This document shows positions 1-7,546 of a stretch of 23,348 nt of DNA, piece by piece. A program made the position numbers and the translations under genes. Every line of letters starts with the position of its first letter. The first letter of the stretch is position 1. The notes beneath the pieces were generated by a model that saw only the letters and a list, made by a program, of their open reading frames with translations, was not told where the DNA came from and made no database searches. Source of the stretch: a virus; IMG/VR virus record IMGVR_UViG_3300012920_000276, positions 1 to 23,348 of that record. One strand, given 5' to 3'.

Positions 1-2
1 AA

Positions 3-311
3 TACGGACAACGCCCTTGGAACTTCCCAGATAATAGGTTTATTAGACATGATAAATCAGAGTACTGGGGTTCAAAATATTTAAAAGAATATGGTGATCC
101 TAAATATGCAATAGACTTAACTATAGCATTTGACCCTACATTAACTTTTACAACTCCTGCAGGTAATGCATTGAGGAAAATTAAAATTATTGATGACGTT
201 ATGTTCCCTGGAATATCTGAATTTTCAGTAACAGGTTACATAAGAGAATTAACAAATAATGTAAAATCATTAACCACTTCAGTTAAATTTAGAACAGATG
301 AAAAATATTAA
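3..311 (+). CDS. C-terminal part of a phage structural protein (5' end outside window)
   Basis: An open frame enters from the left edge and runs 102 residues to TAA at 309-311. No start lies in the window, so only the C-terminus is visible. It is rich in aromatic and polar residues (for example the WNFPDNRF and FSVTGYIRELTNN segments) and looks like beta-strand virion protein rather than enzyme. The next gene starts inside it with a 14-nt overlap, so both belong to one rightward operon. Placement beside a holin-like gene suggests a baseplate or tail component. I do not recognise the family, and the structural role is inferred from context only. Confidence 0.6.
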   Translation, partial: YGQRPWNFPDNRFIRHDKSEYWGSKYLKEYGDPKYAIDLTIAFDPTLTFTTPAGNALRKIKIIDDVMFPGISEFSVTGYIRELTNNVKSLTTSVKFRTDEKY

Positions 312-549
312 ACACATAGATACAGTAAACCAAGGTGATGGATTACCAGATTGGATGCAGTTTACCATTAGCTTACTAATGTTTGCTTTATTCACTTGGG
401 TGTTGTATCTTTTATTTCATCCTACATTAGAATTAGATGAGAAGCATAGAGATTTATTAAATATATTACTAGGAGGATTTATTGCCATGTTTGGTAAAGT
501 AATTGACTTCTGGTTTAAACAGGGAAATAAAAAGAAAGAGGAGAAATAA
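298..549 (+). CDS. Small two-helix membrane protein, holin-like
   Basis: This 83-residue protein has two hydrophobic stretches at about residues 20-40 and 52-73, separated by a short charged loop (LDEKHRD). It ends in a strongly charged tail (KQGNKKKEEK). Size, two membrane segments and charged C-terminus are the usual architecture of class II holins, which open the inner membrane at lysis. A Gly-Gly motif sits in helix 2. The gene overlaps the virion gene upstream by 14 nt and shares TAATG with the gene downstream, so it is translationally coupled. No endolysin is visible nearby, so another small phage membrane protein remains possible. Confidence 0.6.
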   Translation: MKNIKHIDTVNQGDGLPDWMQFTISLLMFALFTWVLYLLFHPTLELDEKHRDLLNILLGGFIAMFGKVIDFWFKQGNKKKEEK

Positions 550-752
550 TGAGAAGTAAATTATTACAAGCTAGTAAACTTCACTTTGAAGCACATGTTG
601 AAAAACATAGAATCAATGTTGAAACCATGCTTGAAAATCCTACTGCTATTCCTGGGCACCCTGATATTATGGATGCAATTGAAAAGGAATTAGAAGAGAT
701 GGCAAAGTATGATGATTTATTAGAAATGCTAAACAAATATTTTGAGGATTAG
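549..752 (+). CDS. Small acidic helical protein, function unknown
   Basis: This 67-residue protein is predicted almost wholly alpha-helical, with an acidic C-terminal half (EKELEEMAKYDDLLEML) and a central P-G-H-P turn around residues 35-38. It has no signal peptide or membrane segment. It begins in the TAATG overlap with the holin-like gene, and its TAG stop directly precedes the ATG of the next gene, so it is probably co-translated with both. Similar short proteins starting M-R-S-[RK]-L-L and containing an EKHRIN-type segment seem familiar from marine phages, but that is recollection and gives no function. Confidence 0.7.
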   Translation: MRSKLLQASKLHFEAHVEKHRINVETMLENPTAIPGHPDIMDAIEKELEEMAKYDDLLEMLNKYFED

Positions 753-1874
753 ATGAGAGTATCCCATTGGACAGACTTTACACCTAGTACTTCACAGATT
801 GATAATTTCTATGGTGGAGTTGTAGCAGGACCTGAAGTAGGCTATAATGCTTTTGATGACAGAAGAGCTTTTGCTTCAATTGCATATAGATTACATGTAT
901 CTGCAGCTCATAATGGTTATCACCATTTTGTAGGAATGTACACATCATTACAAGGTGTAGCTTTTGAAAATGCTTGTGTTAAAAAAGATTGTCGTACAGG
1001 ATATCACCATATCAATATAAATTTTTCAATGCCTTCACCGGATTTTGATAATGGGTTATCAGGTGCAACTTTAGAAGAGTGGAATGAACAAAGCTATAGA
1101 AGTTCGTTTATGTATGCAGGTGAGGTTGGAATGTATAGTTATGTTGCTTCAGCTGATAGTAATACTTCTAATGCCAGTGAATTTGTTAGTTATGGTGCTA
1201 ATGGGACCTGGGCTGAAAATACAATAGGTATGGATAGTATTAATTATACAGGACGTATTCAAGACCTTTTTGTATTGAGACCGACTCTTGTTAAACCGGA
1301 TGATCCTGATACTTGGTATGATCTTTGGAATCATGCTCAATATGCAGGAACCAGTGGTGGACAACAAATGTTTTTTACAGGTATCCCAATGGCACACCCA
1401 AGATTTGCTACAAATGCTTTTACTACAAGCCCTAGCGGGGCAGCAACAGGAGGCAGTGGTCCAGCACCAAGTCCTTCTACAACTTGGAGTGAAACTAGTT
1501 ATCACCCAACTACACCATTACTAAATCCCCGTGCTAGCTACCCAGCTGAAGAAAGGAATTTTACTATTTCGTTAACTGCTGGTAGTGGTAATACTGTTAT
1601 TACCTGGAACCAGCCGGGCGGTATTGGTGGAACTTTAACAGGGACATTTAAATTATTAGCCAGCACAACAGGTTATCCAAGTACTACTGATGTACAAGCT
1701 TCATCAGGTACAACTCAAACAATTACTCACTCATCATCATTTACAGGTACTTATTATGTTAAGGCTAGATATGAACCTGCAAATTTTTCAACTCCAGGTC
1801 AAGAAACCATTACTATCCAGTTTACAAATAATTCACAATCTAAATCTGATACGATGACTGTAGAAACACAATAG
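753..1874 (+). CDS. Probable virion-associated protein with Ig-like C-terminal domain
   Basis: This 373-residue protein starts immediately after the previous stop. Residues 1 to about 225 form an unrecognised domain rich in Tyr, Trp, His and Ser. A low-complexity Gly/Ala/Ser/Pro linker follows at about 226-250. The last roughly 110 residues alternate short hydrophobic strands with Thr/Ser/Gly turns, as in an Ig-like or fibronectin-like beta-sandwich common on phage surfaces. There is no signal peptide, which fits a virion protein. It is the last gene before the terminator in the structural/lysis operon. A decoration, fibre or host-recognition role is plausible but inferred. Confidence 0.65.
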   Translation: MRVSHWTDFTPSTSQIDNFYGGVVAGPEVGYNAFDDRRAFASIAYRLHVSAAHNGYHHFVGMYTSLQGVAFENACVKKDCRTGYHHININFSMPSPDFDNGLSGATLEEWNEQSYRSSFMYAGEVGMYSYVASADSNTSNASEFVSYGANGTWAENTIGMDSINYTGRIQDLFVLRPTLVKPDDPDTWYDLWNHAQYAGTSGGQQMFFTGIPMAHPRFATNAFTTSPSGAATGGSGPAPSPSTTWSETSYHPTTPLLNPRASYPAEERNFTISLTAGSGNTVITWNQPGGIGGTLTGTFKLLASTTGYPSTTDVQASSGTTQTITHSSSFTGTYYVKARYEPANFSTPGQETITIQFTNNSQSKSDTMTVETQ

Positions 1875-1878
1875 ATTT

Positions 1879-1908
1879 ATACACGACCTCCCTTCCCTAA
1901 CCGTGTAT
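1879..1908. repeat. Imperfect hairpin just after the last + strand gene
   Basis: ATACACG (1879-1885) and CGTGTAT (1902-1908) are perfect inverted arms around a 16-nt pyrimidine-rich loop. The structure lies directly after the + strand stop codon and just before the main terminator. Without its own T-tract it is more likely an accessory stem protecting the mRNA end than a terminator. Confidence 0.35.
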
Positions 1909-1913
1909 CACCA

Positions 1914-1949
1914 AGAAACCCCAACCGAAAGGCTGGGGTTTCTCTTTTT
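1914..1949 (+). terminator. Rho-independent terminator between convergent operons
   Basis: Two 13-nt arms (1914-1926 and 1931-1943) pair with a single A-C mismatch around a GAAA tetraloop (1927-1930). Four consecutive G-C pairs sit mid-stem, and a T-run (1945-1949) follows one base after the stem. This is a textbook intrinsic terminator for the rightward virion operon. Read leftward the stem is the same but is followed by TTTCTTGG, so it may also stop the long leftward operon less efficiently. Confidence 0.9.
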
Positions 1950-1976
1950 AACAAACAAATAGGAGGTATGTTTGAA

Positions 1977-2180
1977 TTATTCTGCGGCTTCTTCGTCTTT
2001 GAAAAGTACTTCTTTCATAGCAGCTTCGATAGTTTCATATAAAGCTTCTAAGATCTTTTCTTCAGTTCCTTCGCCAATGATTGGAATGTCAACGTTTTCA
2101 TTAAGTTTAGTAATAATCTTATCTTTTGTTTCTTCGTTAAACATGTGATCTGCAATCATTTTTAATAGTACTTTGTTCAT
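1977..2180 (-). CDS. Small acidic protein, function unknown
   Basis: This 67-residue protein is predicted mostly alpha-helical and ends in an acidic tail (KDEEAAE). It has a short non-helical segment I-P-I-I-G-E-G around residues 32-38. An AGGAGA ribosome-binding site sits 6 nt before the ATG. It is the last gene of the leftward operon, ending just before the terminator. There are no Cys, no membrane segment and no recognisable domain. It could be a small regulator or host-takeover protein, but nothing in the sequence shows this. Confidence 0.75.
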   Translation of the reverse strand: MNKVLLKMIADHMFNEETKDKIITKLNENVDIPIIGEGTEEKILEALYETIEAAMKEVLFKDEEAAE

Positions 2181-2219
2181 GGGTATCTCCTGGTTTTATG
2201 TTAGGTTAAAGTGACACCC
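2181..2219 (-). promoter_or_regulatory. Possible RNA hairpin around the ribosome-binding site of the 67-aa gene
   Basis: In the leftward transcript GGGUGUC (from 2213-2219) can pair with GAUACCC (from 2181-2187), with one G-U wobble, directly before the AUG. The AGGAGA Shine-Dalgarno lies at the edge of the loop. This could modulate translation of the last gene. It is a short stem and could be chance. Confidence 0.25.
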
Positions 2220-2223
2220 TAAT

Positions 2224-2574
2224 TTAATCACAAAGATGTTTAGTTCGAGGATCTTCTAATAAAACTTGTTTTAAAGCATGTCTATAAATTGCATGTCTCC
2301 CGTCTGCTCGCAATCTGCCCCAAACATTACTCATCATCCCTTGATATATTACAGCTGATGAATCTTCAACTAATACTTTAACTCTACAACTTAGTTTAGT
2401 TCCAGACTCTGATCTTAATACTTCTGCAACATCTAAACAAAGCTTGTTAAAGTCCTGCTGAGTTTTTGTTTCTTTTTTTACATCTATTTGCTCATCAGCT
2501 TTGTCTAAACTTCCATCCATTTGGACCGGTGTAATTTTAGTAGCTGTTACGTTCTTTTTCTTTTTTGTCGCCAT
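2224..2574 (-). CDS. Small protein with lysine-rich N-terminus, function unknown
   Basis: This 116-residue protein starts from an ATG with a good GGAG site 6 nt upstream. Residues 1-45 are Lys/Thr/Asp-rich and probably disordered (MATKKKKNVTATKI at the start). The remaining roughly 70 residues look folded, mixing strands (KLSCRVKVLVE, SAVIYQGMMS) and helices (the FNKLCLDVAEVL stretch and the HAIYRHALKQVLL stretch). It follows the SbcC-like gene by 9 nt. The basic tail suggests nucleic-acid contact. I do not recognise the family. Confidence 0.75.
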   Translation of the reverse strand: MATKKKKNVTATKITPVQMDGSLDKADEQIDVKKETKTQQDFNKLCLDVAEVLRSESGTKLSCRVKVLVEDSSAVIYQGMMSNVWGRLRADGRHAIYRHALKQVLLEDPRTKHLCD

Positions 2575-2583
2575 GTCAGCTCC

Positions 2584-4692
2584 TTATTGTATGACGGTTG
2601 ATACACCGTCTTGTTTTCTAATTGTTATTGTATTTGCGAAACGGGTTTTTAAATCAGTATTATGAGTAATCAATAATTTCATACCTGTAATACTTTGTAA
2701 TAAATTGAAAAATTCTCCAATACCTGTTTCGTCTAATGAGTCGATAACTTCGTCCATCATTAGAAAATTGAAATTAGAATATCCTTTACTTAAAGTCAAT
2801 TCTCTTAATGCGAAGCCTACACAGACTCCAATTCTTTTAGTTTCACCCGATGAATAAGTTTCAAGATCACGTTTTTCATTGTTCTCATCAATAATCGATA
2901 AATCAAAAGCTTCTTTAAATTGTCCTTTACCGGACTTCTTTTCAGTTAAGGTATCAAAGCGGCATCTCATACCAACTTCCATTTTATTTAAATACCCGTT
3001 AGTCTGTTGTTCAAAGGTAGGCAAGAAAGCTTCAATCATCCAACGGCGTATAGCAGGAAAGCCATCAACCCAATAAGTATAATTAGCAATATTATCCAAG
3101 AAGCCTGTTTCTTCTTCAATCATTTTATCTAATGCTTCCTGGTCTTGAGCTCTACTATCAAGTTGAGCTTTTAATCGGGCAACTTCATCGGTAGTATCAG
3201 ATATCTTTTTATTAGCAACCTCTATACCTCTTTCAATATCGTATGTACTTAAGTCTGCTTCAATATTAAAGGTACGAATTTTTAATTCTAAACCCAGCTT
3301 CTTTTTAGATAATTCTTTTATTTGAACTTTATTATCAGCCTCTTTAGCTTTTATCTTGGCGTTTAATTCTTTGATTTTATTAGGTATGTCTTGTACACCT
3401 TCTAATAATTGGTAGTTAACTTTTATATCATTTTGAATAGCTAATAATTCATCTTGTTGTTGTTTTAACTTATTATAATCTTTTTGTTTATGCTCTAGTA
3501 GTCTACTAATATCATCTAGTTCTGTAGTAATAGTAGCTTGTTTAGTTTCAATACCTTTACTATCATAAGCTTTTATTATACCATTTTGTACCATAAGCTC
3601 AGTATTACAATCAGGACAATATTGGGGCTCTTGTAATTGAGAACGTAACTGCTCAAGCTCAATAGTTAAATTATTTTGTTTGATTTTACCTTTTTCAAGC
3701 CAATCCGTAAATTTAGTTAAATCTTTGTCTTTAAGAGCGTCAGCTTTTGCCATTGATTGTTCTTGTAGCTTTTCTATCTTTTCTTTGATAGTGCTTGAAT
3801 TAGACAGCGTATTTTGCAAATCCTGTATTTGTTCATTGTATATTTTTACAATAGTATCTAATTCATTGTTATAATGCTGAATATGGCCATCAACATCAAC
3901 TATTTGCCCTTTTACTTCTTCATAATTAGAAACAGCTTCATGTTGTTTTTGTAATTTTTTAAGGTCCGCTCGCAATTGTTTTTTGCTTGCTTCATATTCT
4001 TGAATATCAGATTCTATTTGTTCTTTATTAAAGCCTTCATCTAATTTATTCCTTAAAAATTCAATTTTACCTTGTATTACTTTTAAATCACTCTTTAAGC
4101 GATTGGCATATATTTTTGATTTAGAGGTAGACTTTTCTAATACTTCTAAATTCAAGAACCTAGATATTAAATCCATTCTATCTTTTGAAGTTGATTTCTT
4201 ACCTGCAAAAGCTTTTACAGCATCAACACTAAAGTAAGTGGTATTTAAAAAGTCTGAAAAATATTCGGTGTTGTTTTCCAGTATACCGAAATAATTTAAA
4301 ATACTTAATTGAGTTTGTTTCATAGTTCGTTGTGTTTGGCTTTCACCATCAATAAACCATTGTAATTCGTGTTTACCTTTTAATTGTCTTTCTCTAACAA
4401 TTTGTATTTCTCTTTCTTCGCTATCAACCATTCCCAAGCGAACACGAACGACATTAGTACCGCGACGGATAACGTCGTCAGAATCAATACTATTAGGAGT
4501 CCTACCGAAAATAGCCCAACTAATAGCGTTAAGAAAAGTACTTTTACCTGCTCCATTACTGTCTGCACCTGCTGCATCATTGTTTTCTCCTATGATTAGT
4601 ATTTTATCATTTGGATCATAACGGTCAAAATCAATAGTAACATCTTCACCAAATGCGCCAAAGTTAGTTATATTTATATTTTTAATTCTCAT
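2584..4692 (-). CDS. sbcC: SbcC/Rad50-like (T4 gp46-type) recombination endonuclease ATPase subunit
   Basis: This 702-residue protein is the ATPase half of an Mre11-Rad50-type complex that resects DNA ends and feeds RecA-dependent recombination and replication. The N-terminal Walker A (SNGAGKST, about residues 45-52) is followed by long heptad-like coiled coils. A zinc hook C-P-D-C sits at residues 359-362 in mid-protein, and a second coil returns to an ABC signature (YSSGETKR, near 612). Walker B (FLMMDEV, near 645) and a D-loop (SLDE) complete the head. The P-loop region has roughly nine extra residues between the I-I-G-E-N strand end and the Gly-Lys motif, which I believe is a common phage variant. 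Its ATG shares four bases (ATGA) with the stop of the nuclease gene upstream, so the two subunits are co-translated. Confidence 0.95.
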   Translation of the reverse strand: MRIKNINITNFGAFGEDVTIDFDRYDPNDKILIIGENNDAAGADSNGAGKSTFLNAISWAIFGRTPNSIDSDDVIRRGTNVVRVRLGMVDSEEREIQIVRERQLKGKHELQWFIDGESQTQRTMKQTQLSILNYFGILENNTEYFSDFLNTTYFSVDAVKAFAGKKSTSKDRMDLISRFLNLEVLEKSTSKSKIYANRLKSDLKVIQGKIEFLRNKLDEGFNKEQIESDIQEYEASKKQLRADLKKLQKQHEAVSNYEEVKGQIVDVDGHIQHYNNELDTIVKIYNEQIQDLQNTLSNSSTIKEKIEKLQEQSMAKADALKDKDLTKFTDWLEKGKIKQNNLTIELEQLRSQLQEPQYCPDCNTELMVQNGIIKAYDSKGIETKQATITTELDDISRLLEHKQKDYNKLKQQQDELLAIQNDIKVNYQLLEGVQDIPNKIKELNAKIKAKEADNKVQIKELSKKKLGLELKIRTFNIEADLSTYDIERGIEVANKKISDTTDEVARLKAQLDSRAQDQEALDKMIEEETGFLDNIANYTYWVDGFPAIRRWMIEAFLPTFEQQTNGYLNKMEVGMRCRFDTLTEKKSGKGQFKEAFDLSIIDENNEKRDLETYSSGETKRIGVCVGFALRELTLSKGYSNFNFLMMDEVIDSLDETGIGEFFNLLQSITGMKLLITHNTDLKTRFANTITIRKQDGVSTVIQ

Positions 4693-5759
4693 AATACTTC
4701 TTTTAAAATATCCATTCCTAAATCAACCATATCAGGTCTCTTTTGTTTTTTGCAGTAAACCTCAACACCTTCTTGCCATGAAGTTGATGAGTCTATTTCT
4801 GGTACCCTAATACGTGACTCATGTAAACCTTTATGTTCAAAGAATAACTTATGAGCTTCAAGAGACTTTAGTATTCTGCTCCTAACTTCACCCATATTAA
4901 ATCGTAGATACCAATCTTCTTCACCTACAAATATTAGTTTAACTACATAATCTTTTAACGATTCCCATTTATATAATTGAGCAAAATCAGGGTCTTCAGT
5001 TTCATTAATCGTATGTTGAAAGAATGGCCTATCATTCACATCAATAAATTTATGTTCAATCTTTTCGTTAGTGGCTTCTAACCATAAAAAACCTTTTTTA
5101 TCATTACGTTCACCAAAATCAACTTTGTGTAAACTACCGATATACATCCATTTCTTTGTTGATTGTGGTTTATGATAATGCCCCAGGTAAGTATAACGGT
5201 GATGGTCGAATAATTTTGGATTTACACCCAAGCTTAATACAAACTCAGTACCTGATACAAGAGCTCCATCAACACCCCAATGTCCAAAAACAATTTTGTT
5301 TTTAGTTTTAGTCAACCATTCTGCAACAACCTCGTCAGTTGTCCAAGGGATCATAACCGTGTCAACACCTTCTAATTGCATTTCACAAGGTTCACTCAAG
5401 ACAGTGATGGCGTTGCTGTCCAACATATTAAAGATTGAAGACTCAGTCATCAAACTATATACTTTGGCATCAGTATCGTGATTACCTATTAATACAATTA
5501 TTGGGATCTTGTGTTGGACAAGGGGTGCTAATACTTCAACAAAAGCATTTCTTAAGCTTTCTGCCGGATTAATCTTGTCGAATACGTCGCCCAGACATAT
5601 CCAATGAGTCGCTTTGTGTTCTATAGCATAGTTGACACTCTTGGTCAAGTGATCCAGACAATCCTGTAGTCTTGAGCTCCTCCCGTTCGGTAGGATCTTC
5701 CCATACTTGTCCGTTGTTCTCAAATGTATATCCGTAGTTATTACTGCTCGTAAGCTCAT
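4689..5759 (-). CDS. sbcD: SbcD/Mre11-like (T4 gp47-type) nuclease subunit
   Basis: This 356-residue calcineurin-like phosphoesterase carries the metal-binding motifs in order: D-I-H (residues 10-12), G-D-V-F-D (57-61), G-N-H-D (92-95), G-H (near 171) and G-H-Y-H (near 194). It is the partner of the SbcC-like ATPase encoded next and should process double-strand ends and hairpins. The ATG at 5759 has an AGAGGA site 6 nt upstream, and the first motif begins at residue 10, so the start is well supported. Its first 190 bases are also covered by the 3' part of another - strand frame (5569-5931). Confidence 0.95.
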   Translation of the reverse strand: MSLRAVITTDIHLRTTDKYGKILPNGRSSRLQDCLDHLTKSVNYAIEHKATHWICLGDVFDKINPAESLRNAFVEVLAPLVQHKIPIIVLIGNHDTDAKVYSLMTESSIFNMLDSNAITVLSEPCEMQLEGVDTVMIPWTTDEVVAEWLTKTKNKIVFGHWGVDGALVSGTEFVLSLGVNPKLFDHHRYTYLGHYHKPQSTKKWMYIGSLHKVDFGERNDKKGFLWLEATNEKIEHKFIDVNDRPFFQHTINETEDPDFAQLYKWESLKDYVVKLIFVGEEDWYLRFNMGEVRSRILKSLEAHKLFFEHKGLHESRIRVPEIDSSTSWQEGVEVYCKKQKRPDMVDLGMDILKEVL

Positions 5760-5931
5760 CTATTTCCTCTGTTTGTATTTCTATTGTATTGCCGTCGGTT
5801 ACTGACTCAAACATTATTGTTTGGCCTGTATCCCATATTAAATAAACATCACCATCAGTACTGGTAGCAATGTTACTTTGAGCGGTTAGTATACTTAGCA
5901 TCATCCCCGCTATGCTCACAATTCTATTCAT
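5569..5931 (-). CDS. Candidate exported small protein, 3' half overlapping sbcD out of frame
   Basis: This is an open frame of 120 codons. The N-terminus (MNRIVSIAGMMLSILTAQS) looks like a signal peptide or N-terminal anchor with a cleavage site near residues 18-22. Residues 27-57 look like ordinary protein, with alternating strands and acidic patches. The ATG lies 5 nt after the stop of the micro-ORF upstream, allowing coupled translation. The last 63 codons run through the start of sbcD in another frame, where composition becomes Arg/Cys/Ser-rich and less convincing. Without this ORF, 5760-5923 would be a gap unusual for this operon. A shorter real product with an eroded or frameshifted end is the main alternative. 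Confidence 0.5.
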   Translation of the reverse strand: MNRIVSIAGMMLSILTAQSNIATSTDGDVYLIWDTGQTIMFESVTDGNTIEIQTEEIDELTSSNNYGYTFENNGQVWEDPTEREELKTTGLSGSLDQECQLCYRTQSDSLDMSGRRIRQD

Positions 5932-6001
5932 TATGGTCTTCCCACTTAAACATTAATATAATAATAGTTGCTATACCAAATATGATTAGTGCTTTAATCA
6001 T
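5924..6001 (-). CDS. 25-residue single-pass membrane micropeptide
   Basis: This short frame encodes 25 residues: Met-Ile-Lys, a hydrophobic stretch of about 16 residues (ALIIFGIATIIILMF), then a charged end (KWEDHNE). Its ATG shares ATGA with the stop of the FkbM-type gene upstream. Its TAG stop (5924-5926) comes just before the ATG of the next frame, overlapping it by 8 nt with the same AT-G coupling pattern as neighbouring genes. The Lys at each end and the continuous apolar core fit one transmembrane helix. Function is unknown. Exact fit between neighbours is the best evidence that it is translated. Confidence 0.55.
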   Translation of the reverse strand: MIKALIIFGIATIIILMFKWEDHNE

Positions 6002-6585
6002 AAGACCCCATATAGATTTCTACCTTCAGTATAAACAAGGTATCCCTGGTTTTCTAAAAGCTCTTTAGCATATTCATCACTTATATGTGAGTGCTCTACT
6101 TTTACCATAAGGGGTTTAATATTCCATGAGTAACTTTCAAGTATATTTAACTCATGGCCTTCTGTATCAATTTTTAAATAAGTAATATATTTATATTCGT
6201 ACTTAGCAATAAGACTGTCAAGGGTCATGCATTCTACATCTATAACTTTTTCAAGAAGTGGTTTATTTTTTTCTAAATCAAACATTCTCTCACCTTTGTG
6301 GTTATCAGCAAGTACTGATGATATACCTCGAATCCAACCATTTTTGGTTCCAGGCTCACCCATATCTTTAACACATCCAAAACTTATCTTTCCATCATAA
6401 TCACTTATAGCAATGTTTTCTAAAAATAAATTTTCTCTATTTTTTATATCTTTAACCTGATTGCTTAGATTATTAAAATATTGAGGTGAAGGCTCAACCA
6501 TAATGCCTTCCCAACCTCCTTTAATTATAAGAGGTAAGTTAGTATTAAAATCACAAGCCCCGATTTCTATAAATATCTTATTCAT
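5998..6585 (-). CDS. FkbM-family SAM-dependent methyltransferase
   Basis: This 195-residue protein transfers methyl from S-adenosylmethionine, in this family usually to a sugar hydroxyl or other small-molecule oxygen. Visible features are the SAM-binding start (IFIEIGACDF, residues 4-13), an acidic E-P-S-P at 31-34 ending strand 2, and the family hallmark LKIDTEGHE near residue 143. An in-frame upstream ATG (6660) would add 25 residues lying entirely inside the glycosyltransferase gene. I prefer 6585 because the first strand begins there and it gives the 8-nt overlap typical of this operon. The neighbour suggests both act on a glycan, in the virion, host envelope or modified DNA. Confidence 0.85.
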   Translation of the reverse strand: MNKIFIEIGACDFNTNLPLIIKGGWEGIMVEPSPQYFNNLSNQVKDIKNRENLFLENIAISDYDGKISFGCVKDMGEPGTKNGWIRGISSVLADNHKGERMFDLEKNKPLLEKVIDVECMTLDSLIAKYEYKYITYLKIDTEGHELNILESYSWNIKPLMVKVEHSHISDEYAKELLENQGYLVYTEGRNLYGVL

Positions 6586-7546
6586 TGTCTCTCTTTTCAA
6601 TAAAATGTCTTGGGCTATCAAAATTTGATAAGAGTAGCTTTTGTAAAACTGGTCTATCAAACCAAGAATATATAGTACTGCCTTCGTGGCCCAAAATCAA
6701 ATTCATATTTAAACAAGGATTAAATCCACATTGTTTAGCTCTCCAACCAAAGGCATAATCTTCAGAACGATAAAATTTAACTTCTTTATCTTGATAAGTT
6801 TCTTTAGTAACCAATGGCGTATAATAAGCCATAGTTTCTTTACCAGGTACCACCGCGGGTAATGTATATGCTAGCTCTGGAAATTTTTTATCCATAGCTT
6901 CATAAACAGAACGGTGTACTAATAAGAACCCTGTAGCAAGCCTATCAGTTTCAATATAATTGTCCGGGCGTAGTTTATATTCTATTTCCCATTTTTCTTC
7001 ATTGAGTGGGTCGAATAATGAACCGGCTTCATTAAAGTTTTTATTACCACCTCGCCAGAAGTAATAACCGCCCACAACTTTTTTACCATCTTCAATACCA
7101 CTTCTAAGTATTTCATCAACAGCATTCATATTTAAAGCAAGTCTAAATACACCTTCATTTAAAAATAGATTAAAAGTATCAGTGTCCATCCAGTTTGCAT
7201 AATAGTTAGCTAAATCTTGGCCTATACCGTAAGGAAAAAGAATATCACTATCAATTTGTAATTGCCATTCACAATCACTAGCTAAAAATGATGAAGCTAA
7301 TTTATCTCTAGCTCTACAAACTAAGCTATCGTTTGATAAGAAATTAAATTCAACTTTAAGTTTATCTTTTAATATTGAATTTTGTAAAGCATATTTTAAA
7401 GCACTATCTTGATTTAAATTTAACTTTCCATCATAACTAGGTAAAGAAATATGAAGCTTTACTTCATCTTTTACATTACCATCCCACCAAGGGTAATCCC
7501 CTACGGGTTTATCAGCTCTCAGCTGCTTCAATTCTTCTTTTGCCAT
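6578..7546 (-). CDS. GT-A-fold glycosyltransferase-like protein
   Basis: This 322-residue protein has a first strand LHISLPSYDG (residues 31-40), a helix with CRARDKLASSFLASD typical of phage GT-A enzymes, and a D-S-D metal/nucleotide-sugar motif at 99-101 (LQIDSDILFP). A C-terminal acceptor/catalytic region contains RSEDYAFGWR, and a late G-H-E-G histidine may complete the metal site. It should move a sugar from a nucleotide-sugar donor. The substrate cannot be read from sequence. It lies between RecA and the FkbM methyltransferase gene and overlaps both neighbours (35 and 8 nt). Glycosylation of a virion protein, a host surface glycan or hydroxymethylated DNA are all open. Confidence 0.8.
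   Translation of the reverse strand: MAKEELKQLRADKPVGDYPWWDGNVKDEVKLHISLPSYDGKLNLNQDSALKYALQNSILKDKLKVEFNFLSNDSLVCRARDKLASSFLASDCEWQLQIDSDILFPYGIGQDLANYYANWMDTDTFNLFLNEGVFRLALNMNAVDEILRSGIEDGKKVVGGYYFWRGGNKNFNEAGSLFDPLNEEKWEIEYKLRPDNYIETDRLATGFLLVHRSVYEAMDKKFPELAYTLPAVVPGKETMAYYTPLVTKETYQDKEVKFYRSEDYAFGWRAKQCGFNPCLNMNLILGHEGSTIYSWFDRPVLQKLLLSNFDSPRHFIEKRDNE

Noticed and set aside
1149-1505. 118-codon - strand frame inside the Ig-domain gene
   Set aside because: Composition is Cys/Ser/Ile-rich and unlike any protein here, with no ribosome-binding site. It is a shadow of the convincing + strand frame.
1962-2044. AGGAGG followed by ATG on the + strand (24-codon frame antisense to the 67-aa gene)
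   Set aside because: Spacing between the Shine-Dalgarno and ATG is only about one base, it lies after the terminator, and the peptide is simply the antisense of a better-supported gene.
6586-6660. Upstream in-frame ATG extending the FkbM methyltransferase by 25 residues
   Set aside because: The extension lies wholly inside the glycosyltransferase gene and precedes the first family strand. The internal ATG gives the usual short overlap.
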